From an uncultured Prevotella sp. (GTDB lineage Bacteria > Bacteroidota > Bacteroidia > Bacteroidales > Bacteroidaceae), in NCBI GenBank assembly GCA_900556795.1, contig USQD01000158.1:1-5311 (forward strand): a DNA stretch of 5,311 nt, in the 5' to 3' direction. The notes under the pieces were generated by a model, which saw only the letters and a list, made by a program, of their open reading frames with translations, made no database searches and was not told the origin of the DNA. This document shows positions 1 through 5,311 of this stretch, in pieces; position 1 is the first letter of the stretch; every line of letters starts with the position of its first letter. The translations under genes and the position numbers were made by a program.

Positions 1-587
1 CGATAGGTAACATCGCTGGTCTGCTGAATCTCGACAACGAAACAGCCTGTTCCGATGGTGTGGATTCTGCCGGCTGGGATAAAGAAGCAGTCGTCCTCCT
101 TCACGTTATACTGAGCCAGGGCATCGGTGATGGTATCATTCTCCACCATCTCCTTGTACTGCTCAGGAGTAATCTGCATCTTTAATCCATTGTAGAGCTT
201 GGCGTCCGGCTCGCTTGGCAGCGCATACCACATCTCGGTCTTGCCGCGCTCCTTGCCCTGCTTCTTGGCAATTTCGTCATTAGGATGTACCTGGATAGAA
301 AGGTCGGTATTGGCATCGATAAACTTGATAAGCAATGGAAACTCGTTGCCAAAACGCTTGTAGTTCTCTGCACCGAGGAAGTTCTCCTTCAACTCAGCAA
401 CTACCTCATTGAGTTTCTTGCCCTTCATCTCGCCGTCGGCTACGATGCTCTCGTTGCCAGGAACACCTGAGATTTCCCAACTCTCGCCAACTTTCTCCTG
501 TTTGATGTCAAGATGCTTGAAGGCGATAATCTTGTTTCCACCCCAGATGGTGGACTTCAATAGTGGTTCAAATTTTAATGGTTTCAT
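1..587 (-). CDS. manA: Mannose-6-phosphate isomerase, class I (3' end beyond window)
   Basis: Cytoplasmic zinc enzyme that interconverts mannose 6-phosphate and fructose 6-phosphate, linking glycolysis to mannose use and GDP-mannose supply. The window holds the first 195 codons plus two bases; the frame is still open at base 1, so the C-terminal part (roughly the last 120-130 residues, judged from a usual length near 320) is missing because of the window edge, not a mutation. Visible family motifs: TIWGG near residue 13; LSIQVHPND at 96-104, with Q99 and H101 as expected zinc ligands; GKTEMWY at 115-121, with ligand E118; PAGRIHTIG at 171-179, with ligand H176; then EIQQTSDVTY running off the edge. 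The start at 587 is the first possible in-frame ATG, because a TAA lies in frame at 600-602. No Shine-Dalgarno sequence is seen, which is normal for Bacteroidetes. It follows trkH by 72 bases on the same strand. The function is clear; whether it serves sugar catabolism or glycan synthesis cannot be told here. Confidence 0.94.
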   Translation of the reverse strand, partial: MKPLKFEPLLKSTIWGGNKIIAFKHLDIKQEKVGESWEISGVPGNESIVADGEMKGKKLNEVVAELKENFLGAENYKRFGNEFPLLIKFIDANTDLSIQVHPNDEIAKKQGKERGKTEMWYALPSEPDAKLYNGLKMQITPEQYKEMVENDTITDALAQYNVKEDDCFFIPAGRIHTIGTGCFVVEIQQTSDVTY

Positions 588-659
588 AATTTTATGGAAT
601 TAGTTGATAAAATGTTATATTGTTATAGAACTCTTCGTTCTTTACTCTTCACTTGAACT
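588..659 (-). promoter_or_regulatory. AT-rich trkH-manA intergenic gap, possible manA promoter/leader
   Basis: This gap has 18 G/C in 72 bases (25%), far below the flanking genes, which suits a promoter or 5' leader for manA. On the minus strand a run reading TATAACAATATAACATTTT (about 608-626) loosely resembles the Bacteroidetes -7 element TAnnTTTG, but no TTTG -33 box at the right distance is visible. I therefore cannot assign a promoter with confidence. No hairpin followed by a U-tract marks the end of trkH, so read-through from trkH into manA is also possible. Confidence 0.3.
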
Positions 660-667
660 CTAGTTCT
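628..667. repeat. Two copies of a small imperfect palindrome (GAACTC..GTTCT)
   Basis: On the plus strand, bases 628-641 read GAACTCTTCGTTCT and bases 655-667 read GAACTCTAGTTCT. Each is a short inverted repeat (GAAC...GTTC arms), and the two copies are nearly identical with centres about 27 bases apart. The upstream copy (in manA orientation) spans the trkH stop codon at 660-662. In the first copy the arms can be taken as AGAAC/GTTCT (627-641) around a 5-base loop. The pair could be operator half-site DNA, small stem-loops in the trkH 3' end, or chance, because the arms are only 4-5 bp. Confidence 0.4.
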
Positions 668-2117
668 CTCTCCAGAAGGCAGGAGTAAAGATTACCAGTA
701 CGCTGAATATCTCCAGACGACCGATGAGCATCATCAGCGAGCAGAACCATTTTGCCACATCCGGCAGTTCGCTCCACGACATCGTCGGTCCGATTTCCGT
801 ACCCAGCGTAGGACCTACGTTGCCTACACAGCTCAGGGTGATGGTGATGGCATTGGTATTGTCGATGCCCATGGCTATCATCGTGAAAGAGATAACCAGA
901 CAGATGATGAGATAGGTGGTGAGGAAGGCAAGCAAGGTGACTCGTTTCTGCATCGGAACGTTCACGCCATCAATCTTCAATGGAAGTACGGCGTTAGGAT
1001 GCAGAATCTGGCGGAATTCATTCTTCACCATTCTTACCAGCATCACGGCGCGGATACATTTCAAACCTCCACTCGTACTGCCCGAGCAGGCTCCGAAGAA
1101 CATGCAGGTTGCCAATATCACCCAGGTGACATGAGGCCAGAGGGCTGCATCATCATTAAACAAGCCTGTGGTGGTGATGAACGAAACCACCTGGAAGCTG
1201 GCGCTGCGGAAGGCATGCTCCACATCGTAGTTACTCATCGCCATCAGCTCTACCATGATGAAAGCCGTGAATGCCGCAACCAGGAATGCATAAAACTTGA
1301 ATTCCGAGTTCTTGAACAGATCCTTGATCTTGAACTTGATGACTGCTGCATAAAGCAGGGTGAAGTTCACACCCGATAGGAAGCAGAAGAACGTACAGAT
1401 GTATTCTAGCGCTGGTGAATGGAAGAACTCGGTACTGCTGTTGTGGGTAGAGAAACCACCCGTTGCCGTCGTGGTCATCGCATAGTTGAAACTGTCGAAG
1501 AGATTCATTCCCGCCACATAATAGGAGGCGATACAGGCGATAGTGAGCACCAGATAGATACTCCATATCCATTTTGCCGAAGTAGAAAGACGGGGATGCA
1601 GTTTGGTCTTGATAGGCCCCGTAGCCTCGGCTGCAAACACCTTGGTCTGTCCTCCTACAAGCGATGGCAGCAGGGCGATGGTGAAGAATACGATTCCCAA
1701 ACCGCCTATCCACTGTGTGAGCGATCGCCAGAACAGCAATCCGTGCGGGAAGCATTCTACATCGTCCAGAATGGTGGCACCCGTGGTGGTGAATCCCGAC
1801 ATTGTCTCGAAGTAGGCATCCGTAAAGTTGTTGATGTAGCCGCTTACCATGAAGGGCAGCGTACCGAAGAGACTGAAGATAATCCATGAGAGCGAAACCA
1901 CGAGGTAAGCATCACGGCGCGACATCGAGTTGTCGGCTCCATGCCCCTTCCATTTCAGGATAAGTCCGCCTCCGATGGTAATGAGTGTTGCCACAATGAA
2001 GGCGAAGATATCATCCTGCTGATAGTAATAGGCTACCAGCAGACTGATGAAGAGCAGGAATGCCTCGATGAAAAGCAGTTGCCCCAAGATCTTGTATATC
2101 AGTTTACTGTTTATCAT
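660..2117 (-). CDS. trkH: Trk-type potassium uptake transporter, membrane subunit TrkH
   Basis: Inner-membrane potassium translocating subunit of the Trk system, working with the cytoplasmic TrkA encoded just upstream. The 485-residue protein is close to the usual TrkH length and is rich in hydrophobic segments. The four pore-loop repeats that build the selectivity filter are all visible: SGFTTTGAT at 107-115, MTTTATGGFS at 214-223, SFITTTGLF at 312-320 and SCVGNVGPTLG at 429-439; the last is the usual divergent fourth repeat. The conserved intramembrane loop before a positively charged helix, GACSGSTSGGLKCIR, is at 342-356. No frameshift or missing repeat is seen. The ATG at 2117 is preceded by an in-frame TGA at 2139-2141, which supports this start; a purine run (AAAGGAAAA, 2127-2135) lies rather far upstream to act as a ribosome-binding site. 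It ends with TAG at 660-662. The 42-base gap after trkA suggests co-transcription. KtrB is the main alternative in the family, but the two-RCK partner and the length favour TrkH. Confidence 0.96.
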   Translation of the reverse strand: MINSKLIYKILGQLLFIEAFLLFISLLVAYYYQQDDIFAFIVATLITIGGGLILKWKGHGADNSMSRRDAYLVVSLSWIIFSLFGTLPFMVSGYINNFTDAYFETMSGFTTTGATILDDVECFPHGLLFWRSLTQWIGGLGIVFFTIALLPSLVGGQTKVFAAEATGPIKTKLHPRLSTSAKWIWSIYLVLTIACIASYYVAGMNLFDSFNYAMTTTATGGFSTHNSSTEFFHSPALEYICTFFCFLSGVNFTLLYAAVIKFKIKDLFKNSEFKFYAFLVAAFTAFIMVELMAMSNYDVEHAFRSASFQVVSFITTTGLFNDDAALWPHVTWVILATCMFFGACSGSTSGGLKCIRAVMLVRMVKNEFRQILHPNAVLPLKIDGVNVPMQKRVTLLAFLTTYLIICLVISFTMIAMGIDNTNAITITLSCVGNVGPTLGTEIGPTMSWSELPDVAKWFCSLMMLIGRLEIFSVLVIFTPAFWREN

Positions 2118-2159
2118 TTTATCTGATTTTCCTTTGTATCATCGTTCTTTGTGTGCTGA
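2118..2159 (-). other. Short trkA-trkH intergenic gap
   Basis: These 42 bases separate the trkA stop (TAA, 2160-2162) from the trkH ATG. No terminator hairpin or recognisable promoter is seen, so trkA and trkH are probably read from one message. A 7-codon ATG-initiated reading frame (MIQRKIR) ends with a TAA one base before the trkH ATG. It is too short to call a gene, though close stop-start spacing of this kind could favour re-initiation. Confidence 0.5.
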
Positions 2160-3503
2160 TTACACAAAGTACTTCTCTATTTTCTTCATATTGATGTTAT
2201 GGCAGAATACCATCACCGAGTCGCCTGGTTCTATCTGGGTATTACCCGAAACGAGCATACCTTCGCCCTTGCGTACTAGTCCACCAATGGTTACACCGAT
2301 AGGCATGCCGAGGTCTTTCACCGGTTTCTTGGTAACCTTGGAACCTTCTTTGGCAATGAACTCAGCCACATCGGCATTGGCATTCATCAGGAAGCGCACG
2401 TTCATCACGTCGGCATCCAGCATCATCTGATAGATGTAGCTGGCAGCAATCATCTTCTTGTTGATGATGGTGCCGATATCCAGACTTTCAGCCATGCTCA
2501 CATAGTCTACGTTCTCAACGGCAGCTACCGTCTTGCGCACACCCATTCTCTTGGCAGTAAGACAAGCCAGGATATTGGTTTCAGCATTGCCGGTCAGGGC
2601 AACGAATGCCTGGGTGCTTCTGATTCCTTCTTCGGTGAGCAATGGGATGTCTCGTCCATCGCCATGAATGATCAGGGTCTTGTTCTCGTCCAGAATGTCG
2701 TTGAGATATTCACAGCGGTTCTCATCCTTCTCGATGATTTTGCACTCCATGTATTCAGGCATCTTCTTGACGGCTCTTACGGCAGTGCGTCCGCCACCCA
2801 TGATCATCACGTTCTTCACGTCTACATAATGTTCCTTGCCCACAATCTTGCGGATATATGGAATATAGTTGCGGGTAGTCATGAAGTAGGCAAGGTCGTA
2901 GAGCTTCAGCTCGTCGTTACCACCAGGGATGATGGTATCGCTGCCTCGCTTGATGGCTACCACGTGGTATGGGTCGTTAGGACCACTGATGTTCTTGAGC
3001 GGTTCATTGAGGATTTCGCATCCTTCGCGCAGCTTGATGCCGAGCATGACGAGTGCTCCGTCGTGCACATCCCAGCGCTGGCGAACCCAACTCATTTTCA
3101 GACCGTTATTGATATCTACTGCAGCCAGCATCTCAGGATAGATGAGCTTGCTGATGCCCAGATTCTTGAAGAATTCCTGTGCTTGTGGCTCCATGTATTC
3201 CGGATTGTCAACACGGGCTACCGTACGCTTGGCACCCAGGTTCTTGGCAAGGATGCTAGCTGTGATATTGGTACTCTCTATTGGGGTGACAGCAATGAAA
3301 AGGTCTGCACAGTCGGCTCCTGCATCACGCAGAATCTTCAGACTGGTAGGCTTTCCTACCATCGTGAGCAGGTCACAGTCTGAGCCGATGCTTGCCAGTC
3401 GCTCTTCGCTTTCATCGATGAGCGTGATTTCTTCATTGCTGCGAGACAGCAGTCTCGCCAAGTGTGTACCTATGGCGTATGCGCCAGCTATGATAATCTT
3501 CAT
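2160..3503 (-). CDS. trkA: Trk system potassium uptake regulatory subunit TrkA (two RCK domains)
   Basis: Cytoplasmic peripheral subunit that binds nucleotides and gates TrkH, whose gene follows 42 bases downstream. At 447 residues it has the full double-RCK plan: RCK_N1 about 1-125, RCK_C1 about 140-222, RCK_N2 about 229-345 and RCK_C2 about 365-446. The first Rossmann fold starts [12 protein letters not shown] with an acidic pair D30-E31 after the second strand (ITLIDE). The second starts [13 protein letters not shown] with E258 after its second strand (KIIEKDENR). The glycine loops depart from GxGxxG: the first reads GAYAIG (7-12) and the second GGGRTAV (236-242), so nucleotide binding may differ from Escherichia coli TrkA. 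From memory the first variant is normal in Bacteroides homologues. The second half also carries [18 protein letters not shown] (304-321), typical of the family. The ATG overlaps the dxs stop as ATGA at 3500-3503, pointing to co-transcription and probably coupled translation. No truncation or frameshift is seen. Confidence 0.96.
   Translation of the reverse strand: MKIIIAGAYAIGTHLARLLSRSNEEITLIDESEERLASIGSDCDLLTMVGKPTSLKILRDAGADCADLFIAVTPIESTNITASILAKNLGAKRTVARVDNPEYMEPQAQEFFKNLGISKLIYPEMLAAVDINNGLKMSWVRQRWDVHDGALVMLGIKLREGCEILNEPLKNISGPNDPYHVVAIKRGSDTIIPGGNDELKLYDLAYFMTTRNYIPYIRKIVGKEHYVDVKNVMIMGGGRTAVRAVKKMPEYMECKIIEKDENRCEYLNDILDENKTLIIHGDGRDIPLLTEEGIRSTQAFVALTGNAETNILACLTAKRMGVRKTVAAVENVDYVSMAESLDIGTIINKKMIAASYIYQMMLDADVMNVRFLMNANADVAEFIAKEGSKVTKKPVKDLGMPIGVTIGGLVRKGEGMLVSGNTQIEPGDSVMVFCHNINMKKIEKYFV
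3500..3503 (-). promoter_or_regulatory. ATGA stop-start overlap of dxs and trkA
   Basis: On the minus strand the dxs TGA and the trkA ATG share bases as ATGA. No strong Shine-Dalgarno sequence precedes it; only purine-rich AAAGAA-type sequence inside the last dxs codons is seen. Overlaps of this form usually mark translational coupling, where ribosomes ending one gene begin the next, so trkA output may depend on dxs translation. Confidence 0.75.
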
Positions 3504-5311
3504 TTCTTTATTGCTTCTTTGATTGAATCTTTATCCAGATGCACGATTTCTCTCAGTTCTGCCACAGTACCATGTTCCACGAAGGTATCTGGTATTCCCA
3601 TTCGGGTGATGTGAGGCTGATAGTCGTGATCGTTCATCCATTCGAGTACGGCAGAACCCATTCCACCCATCCTTACTCCATCTTCGATGGTGATGATGCG
3701 GTTGAACTTTTCTCCCACCTCTTTTAATATGTCTTCATCGAGAGGTTTCAGGAAGCGCATATCGTAGTGGGCTACGCTCATGCCTGTTTCTGTTTCTACT
3801 TCGGCGATTGCCTTGGCTGCATCATTTCCGATAGGACCGATGGTGAGCACAGCCACGTCCTTTCCATCCTTTAGTTTTCTGCCGGTACCGGTCTTGATTT
3901 CTTCCATCGGGTTGCGCCAGTCTACCAGCACACCGTTTCCTCTTGGATAGCGGATTACGTAGCTGCCCTGGTTTGGTAGCTGGGCTGAATACATCAGGTT
4001 GCGCAACTCATGTTCGTTCATAGGAGAAGCGATGGTAAGATGCGGTATCGGACGGAGGGCTGCCATATCGAAGACTCCGTGATGGGTAGGACCATCTTCG
4101 CCTACCAGTCCCGCTCTGTCCAGGCAGATGACTACCGGCAGATTGAGCAATGCCATATCATGGATGATATTGTCGTAGGCACGCTGTGCAAACGAACTGT
4201 AGATGTTGCAGAAAGGAATCAGTCCATCTTTCGCCATACCTCCAGAGAAGGTGACGGCATGTCCTTCTGCAATACCTACATCGAAAGTACGGTTAGGCAT
4301 CGCCTTCATCATGATGTTCATAGAGCATCCTGTAGGCATGGCTGGAGTCACACCTACTATCTTTTGGTTCTTTTGAGCCAGTTCCAGCAAGGTTTCGCCA
4401 AAGACATCCTGGAATTTTGGCGGCTGGTTGCTGGTATCCTTAATCAGTCGCTCACCTGTTTCAGGGTCGAACTTACCCGGTGCGTGCCAGATGGTGGCAC
4501 TCTTCTCTGCCGGTTTATAACCCTTGCCTTTGGTAGTATGCAGATGCAGCAGCTTAGGACCCTTCATCTGCTTGAGCTGTTTCAGCACTCTTGCCACCTC
4601 CTTGACATCGTGACCGTCGAACGGACCGAAATATCGGATGTTCATTCCTTCGAAGATGTTCTGCTGATGGCTCAATGCAGACTTCAGCGCATTGTTAAGA
4701 CGTAGGATTCCCTTTTTACGGTCTTCGTTCAGATAACCTTTGGAGTGTAGCCACTGTGAAGCCTTGAAGCGGAGCCTGTTGTAAGTTTCATTGGTATCCA
4801 GATTGAGAAGGTATTTCTCCATACCACCTACGGCCCTGTCGATGCTCATATCGTTGTCGTTCAGGATGATGAGCATATCGTTCGGGGTGCTCGAAACATT
4901 GTTCAACCCCTCGAAAGCCAGTCCGCCACTCATCGCACCGTCTCCGATGACAGCAACGATATTACGGTTGGTTTCTCCAGTTTCTCTTGCAGCAACAGCC
5001 ATACCGAGTGCAGCGGAAATGGAATTACTCGCATGTCCGCAGGCGAAGGTATCGTATTCACTTTCTAAAGGAGTAGGGAATGGGCGGATGCCGTGCAATT
5101 TGCGGTTGGTACAGAAGTTGTCGCGGCGACCTGTCAGGATTTTATGTCCGTAAGCCTGATGTCCTACATCCCATACGATACGGTCGTATGGGGTGTTGTA
5201 GATATAATGTAGGGCTACGGTTATTTCAACCACGCCAAGAGAGGAGGCAAAATGACCGGGGTTGACGGCAACCTCGTCGATAATGTCTTCTCTTAACTCT
5301 TTGCAGACTTG
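3500..5311 (-). CDS. dxs: 1-deoxy-D-xylulose-5-phosphate synthase (5' end beyond window)
   Basis: Cytoplasmic thiamine-diphosphate enzyme that joins pyruvate and glyceraldehyde 3-phosphate with loss of CO2, the first step of the MEP isoprenoid pathway; its product also feeds thiamine and pyridoxal synthesis. The frame is open to base 5311, giving 603 residues; alignment by eye to E. coli DXS suggests about 29 N-terminal residues are missing. A GTG at 5231-5233 is an internal valine, not the start: the codons before it encode the conserved GHFASSLG, whose histidine (fragment residue 20) matches E. coli H49. Other landmarks in fragment numbering: WDVGHQAY with H51; ThDP/Mg motif GDGAMSGG at 123-130 with D124, and N153 in [15 protein letters not shown] with H276; the catalytic glutamate E349 in GIAEGHAV (E. 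coli has AEQHAV); Y371 and R377 in [11 protein letters not shown]; and [15 protein letters not shown] at 398-412 with R399 and H410. The C-terminal transketolase-like domain is complete. It is the first visible gene of a dxs-trkA-trkH run. No key residue is missing. Confidence 0.97.
   Translation of the reverse strand, partial: QVCKELREDIIDEVAVNPGHFASSLGVVEITVALHYIYNTPYDRIVWDVGHQAYGHKILTGRRDNFCTNRKLHGIRPFPTPLESEYDTFACGHASNSISAALGMAVAARETGETNRNIVAVIGDGAMSGGLAFEGLNNVSSTPNDMLIILNDNDMSIDRAVGGMEKYLLNLDTNETYNRLRFKASQWLHSKGYLNEDRKKGILRLNNALKSALSHQQNIFEGMNIRYFGPFDGHDVKEVARVLKQLKQMKGPKLLHLHTTKGKGYKPAEKSATIWHAPGKFDPETGERLIKDTSNQPPKFQDVFGETLLELAQKNQKIVGVTPAMPTGCSMNIMMKAMPNRTFDVGIAEGHAVTFSGGMAKDGLIPFCNIYSSFAQRAYDNIIHDMALLNLPVVICLDRAGLVGEDGPTHHGVFDMAALRPIPHLTIASPMNEHELRNLMYSAQLPNQGSYVIRYPRGNGVLVDWRNPMEEIKTGTGRKLKDGKDVAVLTIGPIGNDAAKAIAEVETETGMSVAHYDMRFLKPLDEDILKEVGEKFNRIITIEDGVRMGGMGSAVLEWMNDHDYQPHITRMGIPDTFVEHGTVAELREIVHLDKDSIKEAIKK

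Noticed and set aside
627..641. AGAAC/GTTCT hairpin as a rho-independent terminator for trkH
   Set aside because: The stem has only 5 bp and on the transcribed strand it is followed by ATAACAATATAAC, not a U-tract, so it does not qualify as an intrinsic terminator.
1231..1887. 218-codon minus-strand open frame in another frame within trkH
   Set aside because: It overlaps trkH pore repeats that are clearly conserved, its product is rich in H, C, R and G without hydrophobic pattern or motif, and there is no frameshift in trkH that would need it.
2118..2141. 7-codon ORF (MIQRKIR) just upstream of trkH as a leader peptide
   Set aside because: It is very short, has no regulatory codon run or attenuator hairpin, and may arise by chance in AT-rich sequence; only its closeness to the trkH ATG is notable.
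2664..3383. 239-codon plus-strand open frame antisense to trkA
   Set aside because: It lies wholly inside trkA, its translation has no recognisable domain and a composition rich in H, C and V typical of reverse-frame reading, and trkA on the other strand matches its family along its length.
4010..4705. 231-codon plus-strand open frame antisense to dxs
   Set aside because: It is fully covered by conserved dxs coding sequence; the translation shows no known motif and an odd excess of H, C, Q and R. It is best read as a shadow of dxs codon use.
1..5311. Mobile element, CRISPR array, phage or defence system
   Set aside because: Reading both strands showed no transposase, integrase, recombinase, terminal inverted repeats, regularly spaced repeats, tRNA-like fold or nuclease/toxin gene. 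Nearly all of the window is covered by four conserved housekeeping genes.

Overview
The window looks like an ordinary chromosomal housekeeping stretch from a gut-type Bacteroidales bacterium, most likely Prevotella/Segatella. This rests on protein signatures I recall from that group: the GIAEGHAV form of the DXS active-site glutamate motif, the GAYAIG form of the TrkA nucleotide-binding loop, and the class I ManA N-terminus. Weak or absent Shine-Dalgarno sequences and an AT-rich intergenic gap fit the same lineage. The genus is an inference from memory and no search was run.

All four genes lie on the minus strand, so the transcription order runs from high to low coordinates. dxs (5311-3500, 5' end cut by the window edge) is followed by trkA (3503-2160), which overlaps it by 4 bases in an ATGA. 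A 42-base gap leads to trkH (2117-660). A 72-base gap of about 25% G+C separates trkH from manA (587-1, 3' end cut by the window edge). The first three genes look like one transcription unit. manA may be read through from it or may have its own start.

TrkA and TrkH are the two halves of one potassium uptake system: a cytoplasmic ring with two RCK domains per subunit that gates a membrane channel-like transporter. DXS makes 1-deoxy-D-xylulose 5-phosphate, the entry metabolite of the MEP isoprenoid pathway and a precursor for thiamine and pyridoxal. ManA interconverts fructose 6-phosphate and mannose 6-phosphate. No direct biochemical link among DXS, Trk and ManA is evident, so the arrangement looks like lineage-typical gene order rather than a dedicated system.

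I found no mobile element, CRISPR array, RNA gene, toxin-antitoxin pair or defence system, and no convincing undescribed system. The points worth a second look are modest: the dxs/trkA overlap, non-canonical glycine loops in both halves of TrkA, and a pair of near-identical small palindromes at the trkH/manA junction.
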